Shown piece after piece: positions 54,381 through 62,962 of a DNA stretch of 64,000 nucleotides. This DNA comes from Paenibacillus allorhizosphaerae (lineage in GTDB: Bacteria; Bacillota; Bacilli; Paenibacillales; NBRC-103111), in assembly GCF_910594985.1 (NCBI RefSeq), contig NZ_CAJVCE010000006.1, positions 124,001 to 188,000 on the forward strand. The letters run 5' to 3'. The notes beneath the pieces are model-generated. The model was not told the origin of the DNA. It saw nothing but the letters and a program-made list of their open reading frames with translations, and searched no databases. The stretch's first letter is position 1, and each line of letters starts with the position of its first letter. The translations under genes were made by a program, and so were the position numbers.

Positions 54381-54924
54381 AATATGGGGAGCCGGGCGGA
54401 ACGTAGAATGGCGGTACTCGAAGCCAGCCGCGTTTACGCATCGAGTATTTCAATCTGGCTGCAAAAGCTAATTTTTCGCCTTGGAACTGAGTAAATAAAA
54501 TACCGACATCTGCGCGGATCGATTCGGCAGCAATAGCGGAGGCACGGACAATCAAACTGGCGATTTTAAGAGATAATTCGTTGGCGAGCACATCATCCGT
54601 TAATTTGACCCCAAGCGGAATATTGCTTGGATCCGAGGTAGGCATATCTTCGGGAGCATGCGGCAAGGTAATGCCTTCTTTAATTATGAATTCATGGAGT
54701 CTTTTCCGTTGACTGGTCCCGAGCATTAAATCCTCTTCAAGCAATGCTTTTAATTCATGATCAGTCGTGGTGTTTATTGCGGCCTGAACGGTTGCTTTGG
54801 CTAATTCAAGACCTGCCAAGTACAACCAACATCCCATCACCTCTCCAACATGAAGAGGTTGGTCTTCATCCTGATCTGTCATTGATTTAATAGTATCGAT
54901 TGCTGATTCCAATATGTTTACCAT
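54370..54924 (-). CDS. DUF3231 family protein
   Basis: 184 residues, mostly helical, with GEVMGCWLYLAGLELAK, DLMLGTSQRKRLHEFI and ITLPHAPEDMP near the middle, features of the DUF3231 family found in spore formers. Full-length members have two such domains; this is a single-domain form. No function is established. The last residues (PPGSPYSVR) fall in the zone shared with the TetR remnant, so the C-terminus may have been altered by the rearrangement there. Confidence 0.75.
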   Translation of the reverse strand: MVNILESAIDTIKSMTDQDEDQPLHVGEVMGCWLYLAGLELAKATVQAAINTTTDHELKALLEEDLMLGTSQRKRLHEFIIKEGITLPHAPEDMPTSDPSNIPLGVKLTDDVLANELSLKIASLIVRASAIAAESIRADVGILFTQFQGEKLAFAARLKYSMRKRGWLRVPPFYVPPGSPYSVR

Positions 54925-55297
54925 GTGCTTCCTCCTGTTCTTGAATTAACATGAATATTGTTTGCAGAGGAAATTTTGTTTATTCAAAATATAAAAATGC
55001 AACTAACCACATATGTACCTAATCAGTTATTTTGTGAGGATGTTAAAAGGGAGCTGCGCGGCAGCTCTTCGTCGTTTAGAAGCAGTTTATTTTTCACTCT
55101 CGTATCCCGTTACCTTAGTTAAATTTGACGAAGCATCCTATGGAGTGTTAATTTTTGGCTTTGTAAAAAGAAAAGCTCCCCGTAAGATGGAATTGTGCAC
55201 AGGGTCAATAGCGCTAACATTCCGATCTCGGAAGACGCTCTAAATATGATGTTTAAGCAAAGTGATGCCCAAAATCAACGGATAGTCTTCATACAGA
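54925..55297. other. Intergenic region with a hairpin
   Basis: Contains the upstream region of the DUF3231 gene and a GAGCTGC/GCAGCTC hairpin at 55047-55064 that is followed by a CCCTTTT stretch on the minus strand, possibly the histidine-kinase terminator. A 76-codon rightward frame here is unsupported. Confidence 0.4.
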
Positions 55298-56926
55298 TTA
55301 TTCAGCCAACGGCAACCTAATCTCGATCAAGGTACCTTCATTCACCTTGCTCTGGTAGTTAATACTACCGTTGTGTTGTTCAATAATCCTATGACTAATC
55401 ATAAGGCCAAGCCCAGTTCCTTTTTCTTTTAAACTATAAAAAGGCTGCCCCAATTTAGCCAAAAGTTCCTCTGGGATCCCGCAACCTTGATCTTTAATAG
55501 TCACCAGACACTCCTCTTCTGCTTCTTTATGTAAGCTAATTTGGATCAGCCCGCCTTCAGGCATGGACTCTATTGCGTTCTTTAATATATTGAGGAATAC
55601 CTGCTTTAGCCGGGTTTGTTCGCAGGTGATAGGGAAACAGGATTCTCCATACACTTTTATAAATTGAATATTATTCATGTGAGCCTGTGGAGATAATAAC
55701 TCAACTATATATTCAAGCAACTCTTTTACATCCGTTCGAGTAAGTTGAACAGCTTGAGGTTTAGCCAATGAGAGAAGTTCACTGGTAATAATTTCGATTC
55801 GTTCCAGCTCACTCAGCAGCAAATCGCTATATTTTAGACTAGCGTGCTCCTTTTTGTAGAGCGATAGAAACCCTTTTATGGTAGTGAGGGGATTTCGAAT
55901 TTCATGAGCCACGCCTGCCGCCAGCTGCCCGGCAAAGGAAAGCTTTTCAGATTGCAGTAAAATTTCTTCTGCTTTTCTTCGTTCGGAGATATCGCGGCTG
56001 ATAATAACGATGTGCTCGATTCGGTTTACTTCCCCTTTAACCGGCTTGCAATGGGACTCAAATTCGATCCAAGGACCGTCTTTATGTTTCAATCGAAACT
56101 CCATGGTTACGGAACGAGATTCCTTACTTTCAAACATCCTCTCCACCGCAATCATGTAAATCCCTTCATCCTCTGGATGTAGTAGCTCCCTTAAGCCCAT
56201 ATGCTCCAATTCATAGGCTTGATACCCTAATACGTACTGATGAGAAGGAGAAAAATAACTAACGGTACAGTCGCCATCCAATACCATGATCAAGTCTGAT
56301 GTATTCTCAGCGATCAATCGATATTTCAATTCACTTTCTTCAAGTGTTCTCTCCATATACTTTCTTTCTGTAACAATTCTACGGAGCCGTTCATTAGATT
56401 CAATCAGCAAACCTCCTACGATTACCCCTAACATCACAAACAACAGATATTGGAAGTGGAAAAGCGGTTGATTCAACAATATATGAAAAGTGAATACCGT
56501 ACACATATAGAGAACGATATAGGTACCAAAAAAGGCAACGCATCTTATGAGGGGAGCGATGCGTCTCAAATATATATGCAGGATAGTGAAAACAAACATG
56601 ATGACTGCCCAACCTATTATTGCTGGCAACCAATTTCCATTTGAACCCAACCTTGTAAGTAAGGATAAGATACCTGTTACTATTCCCGGAATAGGCCCTA
56701 AATAGGCAAAAACCAGAATCACAGGGGCATATCTTATATCATAAGAATATCCCTGCTGCTTGACCGCCAACAATATTAAGATAATGGAAACAATCCCTGC
56801 ATAAACACCAACCCAGATTTGCACCTTTTTTAATGGGGTTTGCTTAATGAATGATCGGATGATTAAAGGTGTACTGACCAATAATGAAAAAATGGAGAGA
56901 TTAACTAAATAATCAAAAAGTATCAA
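55298..56926 (-). CDS. Orphan membrane PAS sensor histidine kinase (5TMR-LYT type)
   Basis: About 542 residues. The TTG at 56926 follows GAGGGTG; upstream GTGs are alternatives. Residues 1-185 hold five to six membrane helices of the 5TMR-LYT type (FDYLVNLSIFSLLVSTPLII; VILVFAYLGPIPGIVTGIL). A PAS domain follows (LKYRLIAENTSDLIMVLDGD), then HisKA with the phospho-His in VAHEIRNPLTTIKGFLSLY and the ATPase (NAIESMPEGG, DQGCGIPEE, GTGLGLMIS). This layout matches Bacillus sporulation-type and KinB-like kinases that feed a phosphorelay; no response regulator lies nearby. A role in Spo0A phosphorelay is inference. Confidence 0.88.
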   Translation of the reverse strand: MILFDYLVNLSIFSLLVSTPLIIRSFIKQTPLKKVQIWVGVYAGIVSIILILLAVKQQGYSYDIRYAPVILVFAYLGPIPGIVTGILSLLTRLGSNGNWLPAIIGWAVIMFVFTILHIYLRRIAPLIRCVAFFGTYIVLYMCTVFTFHILLNQPLFHFQYLLFVMLGVIVGGLLIESNERLRRIVTERKYMERTLEESELKYRLIAENTSDLIMVLDGDCTVSYFSPSHQYVLGYQAYELEHMGLRELLHPEDEGIYMIAVERMFESKESRSVTMEFRLKHKDGPWIEFESHCKPVKGEVNRIEHIVIISRDISERRKAEEILLQSEKLSFAGQLAAGVAHEIRNPLTTIKGFLSLYKKEHASLKYSDLLLSELERIEIITSELLSLAKPQAVQLTRTDVKELLEYIVELLSPQAHMNNIQFIKVYGESCFPITCEQTRLKQVFLNILKNAIESMPEGGLIQISLHKEAEEECLVTIKDQGCGIPEELLAKLGQPFYSLKEKGTGLGLMISHRIIEQHNGSINYQSKVNEGTLIEIRLPLAE

Positions 56927-57099
56927 TACGTTCACCCTCACTAGTAGTAATTCACTTGAATGGCCCTTTTAGAATGTTAGAGAAAGTGAAACATATTGTC
57001 TAAGCTTATATTAACTTCTCTTTTAATTATTTTAACTGATATTTTTACTTTTTTGGAAAATTTATTTTATAGTGAATTGACTCCTTCCATTACATAAAT

Positions 57100-57126
57100 A
57101 GACCCCCATCCAAAGGCTGAGGGTCT
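57100..57126 (-). terminator. Probable terminator of the sulfatase gene
   Basis: Minus-strand hairpin AAGACCCTCAGCC...GGGGGTCT, about 175 bases after the sulfatase stop. Stem is imperfect and the U-run weak. Confidence 0.45.
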
Positions 57127-57178
57127 TAACCGTTTCATTGAAGCTGTTGTCAGACAAAAATAATGGGAACCTTTTTAA

Positions 57179-57196
57179 GCGCATATGTTTGTGTCG
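57179..57196. repeat. Dispersed palindrome A, single arm
   Basis: GCGCATATGTTTGTGTCG, differing by one base from the arm at 10547 and identical to the copy at 62837. The complementary arm is absent apart from a short AGACAAA, so the hairpin is lost. Confidence 0.65.
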
Positions 57197-57299
57197 CTAG
57201 ACAAAGGCAGAACCTACGCATTGCAAAGTATCCCACCTTTGCGTATCTGTAGTAAAAAGTAAAATATTTGGCTTTTCATAAAGTAACCTTCCCCTTTAT

Positions 57300-58793
57300 T
57301 TATCCATGCAAATAATTTCGCGTGCCGGTTTTCAGCGGATACAATTTCGTATCCGGGAGCGTGGGAGCCTGGCTGCGGATCATCCAGGCACAAAGCTCGG
57401 CCAGCATTTCCCGTTCGATGCCGCTGTGTTCTGCCTGTCCGTATAAATTATCCAGCTCCAGAGGATCGTTTGAAACCCGGTACAGCTCCCCCTTTCCCTT
57501 CATATCCATATTCAGTTTCCATTCCCCTTTGCGAACAGTGCGCAACCAGCCGGACTGCGTGTACCTGTTCAATTCGTTAAACTCGACCACGTCGTTCGTA
57601 ACACTGCCGATCAAATTAAATTCCGGAGGATTGCCATCAAGATGATACAGTCCGCCATATCCGTGCTCGACAAACACACTGGCAAACTCCTGTTGCGGAT
57701 AATCCTGTCCTGTGAGCAGGGGCCAAAGACTGCGGCCCTGTACTCCTGCCGGAATTGGGCTTCCCATCACTTCACAAAGCGTTGGCATCACATCCGCAAG
57801 GGATACATGGGCAGGGTGCGGTGAACGGCTGGCTGCCACGCCGGGTCCGTGAAATTGTAAGGGTATACGGGCCAAAATTTCCGGGGCCTCGGGACCTTTT
57901 TTCAATAATTCGTACTCGCCCAAAAAATCACCGTGATCGGACATAAACACAATCAAAGTCCGTTCCATTAGCGCTTCCGCTTCCAGAAATTCAACAAAAC
58001 GCCGGATCTGGTCATCAATCAGCCGAAGCATTCCCAAGTAATTGGAACGGGCTCTGGGAATTCGCTCCCGATAATCAGGAAGAAAATGGGCGATTTGCTC
58101 GCCATAGAACTTCCACTTATCCCCTTTGGCAATACGCTGCTGTACATCGGCCTGCAAAGGAGGCAATTGTTCCGGCGTGAACATGGAATAATACGGCTCC
58201 GGCACCTGGTAAGGATTGTGCGGTTCGGGAAAGCTGAGCCACATGAAAAACGGACGATCTTTCACTTGCTTCACCCATTGCTGCGCCGCGGTTACGGCCC
58301 GGTAAGGAAGCTGGCATTTGAGCGGAAAAGGGGTGGGCTCCAGGCTGACCTGGGATAACGTCTTCAGCCATTGGTCATAGGCTTGTTCTTCCACTGTCCG
58401 TTCCGGGCCGAAACCGCCCCAATGACCCTGAAGCAGGTGAAAGTCCGTTTTTTGTTCCGGTTTCATATAGCTGTGATTTTTACCGATCAGTGCCGTTGCA
58501 TACCCCTGCTCTCCGGCCACATCAAACAGATCTTTCGAGTATACGGCTTGGTTCAGGCAAAAATTCCCGCTTACTCTGTGGGCACTGGGCCAGCAGCCTG
58601 TCAACAAACTGGTGCGGGCGGGACCGCATACTGGCATGGTCGTATACGCTTTATTGAACCAGGTTCCCCTCTGTGCCAAACTGTCGAGAAACGGAGTCGG
58701 ATCGAGGGGATATCCCTCCAAACCGCGGGCATCGGCCCGCTGTTGATCGGTCATAATTACGATGACATTCGTTTTTTCATTATTTAAATTCAT
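57300..58793 (-). CDS. Cys-type sulfatase
   Basis: 497 residues. The ATG at 58793 follows GAGGAGAGG. N-terminal VIVIMTDQQRADARG provides the metal ligands; the sulfatase signature CGPARTSLLTG carries Cys56, the residue oxidised to formylglycine. Later MSDHGDFLGEY (metal Asp-His) and HVSLADVMPTL are also typical. No signal peptide, so cytoplasmic, as in many Bacillota sulfatases acting on imported sulfated sugars. Requires a formylglycine-generating enzyme not seen in the window. A second, decayed sulfatase and an AraC regulator are adjacent. Confidence 0.93.
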   Translation of the reverse strand: MNLNNEKTNVIVIMTDQQRADARGLEGYPLDPTPFLDSLAQRGTWFNKAYTTMPVCGPARTSLLTGCWPSAHRVSGNFCLNQAVYSKDLFDVAGEQGYATALIGKNHSYMKPEQKTDFHLLQGHWGGFGPERTVEEQAYDQWLKTLSQVSLEPTPFPLKCQLPYRAVTAAQQWVKQVKDRPFFMWLSFPEPHNPYQVPEPYYSMFTPEQLPPLQADVQQRIAKGDKWKFYGEQIAHFLPDYRERIPRARSNYLGMLRLIDDQIRRFVEFLEAEALMERTLIVFMSDHGDFLGEYELLKKGPEAPEILARIPLQFHGPGVAASRSPHPAHVSLADVMPTLCEVMGSPIPAGVQGRSLWPLLTGQDYPQQEFASVFVEHGYGGLYHLDGNPPEFNLIGSVTNDVVEFNELNRYTQSGWLRTVRKGEWKLNMDMKGKGELYRVSNDPLELDNLYGQAEHSGIEREMLAELCAWMIRSQAPTLPDTKLYPLKTGTRNYLHG

Positions 58794-58911
58794 CCATAAC
58801 CTCTCCTCATTGTTCATTAGAACGCCGCATCTTGACTTATTTTCGTCTCCACTGCACTCACTTGACAGAGTTTCGCTCTGCCTTTTCCTTAACGCTAACC
58901 ACCGACGGCTT

Positions 58912-59306
58912 TTAACCGCAGCAGCTTAAGGTGGTTTGAAGCCTCCGCCTGTACAGCGGCCCCGAGGGGCCCTCCCTCATCTTTTGTTCAGCATTGCTTA
59001 ATGCCATTTTGTTAATGTATGCGGTGTCATAGCCTTCTTCAAGGAGGACGTATGCAATGCTGTGATGGTTCGGATTCATGCGGATTTCATTGCTCACCAT
59101 GCTCGTGCTCGTCGTATATTTACCCGTAAACAACGATGCCCTATACGGGGCGCACACCGGATGTCCCGAGATCGCGTTCGAGAAGCTCAGGCTCTCCGTC
59201 GCCAGTCTGTCGATATTGTGCTGCGTTATGGCCTAGCTGTCGCTGGCATAGCCAAGGAAGACAGGCGTAATCGATCAGCAAATACATAGACCAAGTTAGG
59301 TTTCAA
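58912..59306 (-). pseudogene. Second sulfatase, N-terminal remnant
   Basis: TTG start at 59306 after GAGGAGTG, reading KPNLVYVFADRLRLSSL. A one-base shift and a TAG interrupt the next 20 codons. The frame then resumes as AITQHNIDRLATESLS, SGHPVCAPYRASLFTGKY (the Cys-x-Pro-x-Arg active site) and YVLLEEGYDTAYINK, before ending in unrelated sequence at a stop (58912). About the first 130 residues of a sulfatase survive. Divergent from the AraC gene. Confidence 0.8.
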
Positions 59307-59475
59307 ATGGATCACTCCTCGTTGGTGGATGGTGGCTCTATTCTCATCTTAATTCGCCCTATAGCTTTAAAGAATATAAAAAAAGGAATATTCGGTGTGC
59401 AATAGGGACATCTTTTCGTGAGCCTTCGAAGGCTCGTCTGTGGTACAATGAAACTAAAATGACAGGGGGGACCCT

Positions 59476-60309
59476 ATGAAACACGGCGATTTGCACATCG
59501 TTCCCTTCGTTCATAAGTTGCCGATTTACGTCGGAATGTTCGGCATTAATTACTGCTATTCCAGTTACCTCAATGTGCGCAATAGTTCCACGATCACCGT
59601 GCTTGCCTACGTGCTGAAGGGACAGGGCAATGTGACCATCGACTCTCTATCATTCCGCCCCAAAGCCGGAGACGTCTTCATTCTGCCGAAGGACTGCTAT
59701 CATAAGGTGACCGCTGATCCGGACCAAGAGGATTATTGGACCTACTTATGGTTCAATATCCGAGGTAATGTTCTGCAGCTGTTTGAATCGTTCCAGCTTC
59801 AATCGGCCTTCCATATTCCGGATACCCCGTTCGAAGGCTTGTTCCGCAAAGGCTTTCAGCTGGTGGAGCAATACGGGGAGAACCATGAGCGGCTTCAGAT
59901 GGAACTTCTCTTGACGTGCACCGAAATTATCGCCCAGCTGTCCGGACTTGTGGAGAATCGCCAAACGAAGGTTTCCGTTGAAGTACAAAGAATGAAGCAG
60001 TATTTGAAACGGCTGGAGACGGAGCCCTTCCACTCCAGCTCCATGAGCAGGCATTTTGCCATGTCATTCAAGCAAATCAACCGGCTGTTTAAAAAAGAGA
60101 CAGGCACAACCGTCTACAATTACCTGCTTGGTAAAAAAATAGACACCGCCAAAATGCTGCTGCAGGATACGTCGATGGCTGTGGGTGAAATCGCCTACAG
60201 GATCGGATATGCGGATCCGCATTATTTTTCCAATGTGTTCAAGAAGAAAACAGGCAGCACGCCCACCGAATATAGGGAAGAAAGTAGAGTCCATGATCAA
60301 AGAGTGTAA
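59476..60309 (+). CDS. AraC family transcriptional regulator
   Basis: 277 residues; start after AGGGGGG. N-terminal cupin-like sensor (VLKGQGNVTIDSLSFRPKAGD, about 52-72) and C-terminal double helix-turn-helix (about 180-277: MSRHFAMSFKQINRLFKKET and VGEIAYRIGYADPHYFSNVF). Such regulators respond to sugars. It is divergent from the sulfatase remnant and so probably controlled the sulfatase genes; this is inference from position. Confidence 0.92.
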   Translation: MKHGDLHIVPFVHKLPIYVGMFGINYCYSSYLNVRNSSTITVLAYVLKGQGNVTIDSLSFRPKAGDVFILPKDCYHKVTADPDQEDYWTYLWFNIRGNVLQLFESFQLQSAFHIPDTPFEGLFRKGFQLVEQYGENHERLQMELLLTCTEIIAQLSGLVENRQTKVSVEVQRMKQYLKRLETEPFHSSSMSRHFAMSFKQINRLFKKETGTTVYNYLLGKKIDTAKMLLQDTSMAVGEIAYRIGYADPHYFSNVFKKKTGSTPTEYREESRVHDQRV

Positions 60310-60318
60310 ATTACATGA

Positions 60319-60585
60319 GTGAGAGCCCATTCTGTAAAACAGGTACCCTCCCCGCTTCTGCTCGATACAGCGAAGGCGCTTTCCAGCGATCTTCGCTTGC
60401 GTATTCTGGAAGCGCTCAGCGAGAAGGCCAATGAGCTTAGGAGAGCAGACGAGAGTCTTAGGCGTCGCCAGCCGACATCTCCATCAATGTTTTCAGCCGA
60501 TTCCCCCATTTGCGCCCCTGAACCAATGGCAGTAACAATAGAACGCATACAAGAGCAGCGAGCGCATATAAAAGAGAGGCTGTAG
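60319..60585 (+). pseudogene. ArsR-family regulator remnant
   Basis: The frame begins with PLLLDTAKALSSDLRLRILEALSEK, the first helices of an ArsR-type winged helix. The continuation loses the frame: bases that should give the recognition helix are readable only in other frames (LGVAS in one, ISINV in another), then similarity ends. Small deletions have destroyed the gene. It directly follows the AraC gene. Confidence 0.5.
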
Positions 60586-60612
60586 TAAGTCCTGCAAGAC
60601 TTAGTTGAAAAA

Positions 60613-60650
60613 AGGAAGCAGTCTAAACGATTTAATTTAGACTGCTTCCT
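60613..60650. terminator. Bidirectional terminator-like hairpin
   Basis: Fifteen-base perfect stem AGGAAGCAGTCTAAA and its complement with an eight-base loop, A-rich on the left and T-containing on the right. Confidence 0.75.
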
Positions 60651-60769
60651 CTATTTGGCTATCGTTCTCCGGTTTTTAAAAAACACTAAGTTTCGTATTG
60701 CCATTTTTAGATCTATGCTATGTGAAATTTTCGGGGTAGCTCAATCTGCTTTGTCCACAAAACAATTTA

Positions 60770-61297
60770 TTATTGGCCCGCTGCTTCGGCGAACCTTTTG
60801 CTTTTCCGCTTACCCCAAGGTTTTTTGACCGAAATCCATACTACGCTTACCAATAAAATCAATTGGCCTGCACCGAAAAGACCAAGCATAAACCGGTCAT
60901 GCAAATAAGCAGTGTTGTTAAGAGCATTCAGACGTTCGGTTAGCGTAATTTGAATTGCGTCCTGTACCCAAATGTTGAGCACACCTCCTGATGCGATAAG
61001 TATTAATGCGATCGCTTCTTTAGAAATAATCCAATAATATTTCGTTAACCCCCAATGTGTACGCGCGGACAAAACAATCCCCGTAATCACGACCCCCAAA
61101 GCGCCTGGAATAATAAGAGCCAGGTCAAAAATATGCATGAAAGAATGAGCCACGTACAGGAACTCTCCGCTCGACGTCAGGTGAATCAAAACAATCATTA
61201 TGATTTGTGTAAAGCCGCCTCCGATCCACATCGCAGTAAATAGCAGGTGGGTAATGAGCCACCAGCTTTTTTGATTTTGCGATAATTTTTTGGACAT
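60770..61297 (-). CDS. DUF2269-like integral membrane protein
   Basis: 175 residues with four membrane helices (about 12-36, 58-80, 92-110, 138-158). Conserved-looking His in WWLITHLLFTAMWIGG and in HSFMHIFD could bind haem or metal, as suggested for related small DUF2269/CopD-like proteins. Divergent from a MarR-type regulator with a perfect palindrome between them, which is likely its control site. Confidence 0.7.
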   Translation of the reverse strand: MSKKLSQNQKSWWLITHLLFTAMWIGGGFTQIIMIVLIHLTSSGEFLYVAHSFMHIFDLALIIPGALGVVITGIVLSARTHWGLTKYYWIISKEAIALILIASGGVLNIWVQDAIQITLTERLNALNNTAYLHDRFMLGLFGAGQLILLVSVVWISVKKPWGKRKSKRFAEAAGQ

Positions 61298-61370
61298 GCC
61301 CTACGCTCCTTTTTTCCGGCCGGCCGAAAAATGTTATAATGAATTGAACTTATCTCCCCAAATAAACAAT

Positions 61371-61386
61371 TTATCTCGCGAGATAA
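61371..61386. promoter_or_regulatory. MarR-type palindromic operator
   Basis: Perfect 16-base palindrome TTATCTCGCGAGATAA in the 116-base divergent spacer between the DUF2269-like and MarR genes, with an extra half-site TTATCTC at 61350. It lies 28 bases before the marR-like GTG start. Size and position fit MarR autoregulation and repression of the divergent gene. Confidence 0.7.
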
Positions 61387-61413
61387 GATAATTATAAATG
61401 GAGGGATCTACTG

Positions 61414-61878
61414 GTGTCAACAAACGAAAGGGAAAATCTGCTCCGCATTTTCAATGATCAGCTGCGGCATTTTAGTACGGATACCATTTTATTTCATCAA
61501 GCGGTGGCCGAAAGGCTCGGATTAAACTCGACGGACCATAAATGCTTGGACATGATATTGAGGAATCAACCGATAACGGCGGGGGAGCTTTCGAATTTGA
61601 CGGGGCTGACGACAGGAACGATTACGGGAGTTATAGACCGCCTCGAAAAAGCGGATTATGTGTTCCGCGAAAAGGATCCGGAAGATCGCAGAAAAGTGAT
61701 GATCCGCGTTCACACAAAAAAGGCGGAGAGCAATATCATGTCACATTTACAATCGTTTGGACAGTCGATGGAAGCGATGCTCGAGCAGTATGATAACGAA
61801 CAAATGAAGTTCCTCTTTGACTTTTTCGAAAGGAGCCGGGATATTCTCCGAAACGAGACTTTGAAGCTAAAAAAATAA
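61414..61878 (+). CDS. MarR family transcriptional regulator
   Basis: 154 residues; GTG start with GGAGGG eight bases upstream. MarR winged helix is clear: LNSTDHKCLDMILRNQPITA, GELSNLTGLTTGTITGVIDR and the wing FREKDPEDRRKVMIRVH. Dimerisation helices at both ends. Likely senses a small aromatic or toxic compound and represses the divergent membrane-protein gene through the palindrome. Confidence 0.92.
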   Translation: MSTNERENLLRIFNDQLRHFSTDTILFHQAVAERLGLNSTDHKCLDMILRNQPITAGELSNLTGLTTGTITGVIDRLEKADYVFREKDPEDRRKVMIRVHTKKAESNIMSHLQSFGQSMEAMLEQYDNEQMKFLFDFFERSRDILRNETLKLKK

Positions 61879-62356
61879 AACGTTACCATGATTCCAATGA
61901 GTTTAATCATCTTTGGTGTGCTTTGATATAACATGTTTTGCAAATTTACGAAGTTCAGGTAAATAAACTTGGTTCGCACCAAATACAGCTTATACTCCAT
62001 GTTACTATCGTCCGAGGGTAATACCATTTTGTCTGATGCGATTACTTGCTCATAATTTATTCCACTAGTAAGTGAAAAGAAAAACATTGTGAATATCAAA
62101 AATCTCCACATATCCATATTCGCTCATTTTCTCTTTTATGGTAGTATGCCCTATGGATATTGAAGTATTCTACCCTTAGCTCTAACAGTAGCTGGCGTTC
62201 CCGACCATCCTTATTCAGTTGCAACGATCCGTCGGGAATGTCATAAAGTTCTTGTCATCCGTCAGCTCAGAACGTTTTTTATGGGGATCAGTCCACGCCC
62301 TCCCTGACCATCTTACATATGCTGAACTATCACGCAGGGAAAGAGGGTTATTTATA
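61879..62356. other. Intergenic region, no supported gene
   Basis: A leftward frame beginning at 62117 (MDMWRFLIFTMFFFSLTS) has a signal-peptide-like start but then runs antisense through marR with no ribosome site; its first 80 codons might be a remnant. The promoter of the crystallin-like gene must lie near the right end. Confidence 0.4.
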
Positions 62357-62725
62357 ATGGCTAATCGGGATGTCAGAATTTCGCTTTTCGCGGACACAGA
62401 CTTCGAGGGACGCCGCATTCGTTTCAGCAGAGGGGGGGCGGCTGTTCGGGACGCAAGAGCGCTCGGTTTTAATGGGGTGCTCTCCAGCTTCCGTCTGCAA
62501 AATGTTGTGGATAGCCGCGAAGTCACGTTAGTGTTGTGGTCACAGACGAACTTCCGCGGCACTAGGCGCGTATTCCGCGGAAATATGAACGTTAACGACC
62601 TTGGAAGTTTCGACAACCGCATGTCCTCCTTCATCGTTGTTGGACGCCGGCTGACGAACGCCCAGATTGACAGCATCACCAACAACAATCGCCCGCCACA
62701 AGACATAGTGGTCATCCAGCAATAA
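62357..62725 (+). CDS. Beta/gamma-crystallin-like protein
   Basis: 122 residues; ATG at 62357 after AAAGAGGG, preferred to a longer frame. Two Greek-key-like motifs are seen: ISLFADTDFEGRRIRFSRGG with SSFRLQ, and LVLWSQTNFRGTRRVFRGN with SSFIVV. Each has the aromatic-x4-F/x-G and later S-S-F/I pattern of beta/gamma crystallins, many of which bind calcium at the N/D-x-x-S-S sites. No signal peptide. Bacterial relatives are spore-coat or stress proteins such as protein S; role here unknown. Confidence 0.65.
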   Translation: MANRDVRISLFADTDFEGRRIRFSRGGAAVRDARALGFNGVLSSFRLQNVVDSREVTLVLWSQTNFRGTRRVFRGNMNVNDLGSFDNRMSSFIVVGRRLTNAQIDSITNNNRPPQDIVVIQQ

Positions 62726-62737
62726 CCAATACTCCGT

Positions 62738-62770
62738 GCCCGTCGGCGTTTTATGCCGACGGGCATGTTT
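62738..62770 (+). terminator. Terminator after the crystallin-like gene
   Basis: Ten-base perfect stem GCCCGTCGGC/GCCGACGGGC, 13 bases after the stop, followed by ATGTTTA. Confidence 0.75.
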
Positions 62771-62836
62771 ACACGACATTTCATGTTTTCCGTTGAAAGA
62801 ACTTGATCCCTAACACATCATATTCTCCGCGATTAT

Positions 62837-62854
62837 GCGCATATGTTTGTGTCG
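62837..62854. repeat. Dispersed palindrome A, single arm
   Basis: GCGCATATGTTTGTGTCG preceded by GATTAT, which resembles the GATTAG before the complete copy at 10547. No complementary arm nearby. Confidence 0.65.
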
Positions 62855-62962
62855 AGAAACGGTAATGCACAGAACAAATTCTGGCCGAAGTCGGGACCGA
62901 CAGTGTAATCAAGTTATCATTTTCCTGAAATCTTGGACTATTTTTATGAGTAAAATTTCCCC

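Noticed and set aside
55013-55243. A 76-codon plus-strand frame
   Set aside because: No ribosome site, runs through a hairpin, composition not protein-like.
61710-62117. A 135-codon leftward frame with a signal-peptide-like start
   Set aside because: More than a third of it is antisense to the certain MarR gene, and there is no ribosome site.
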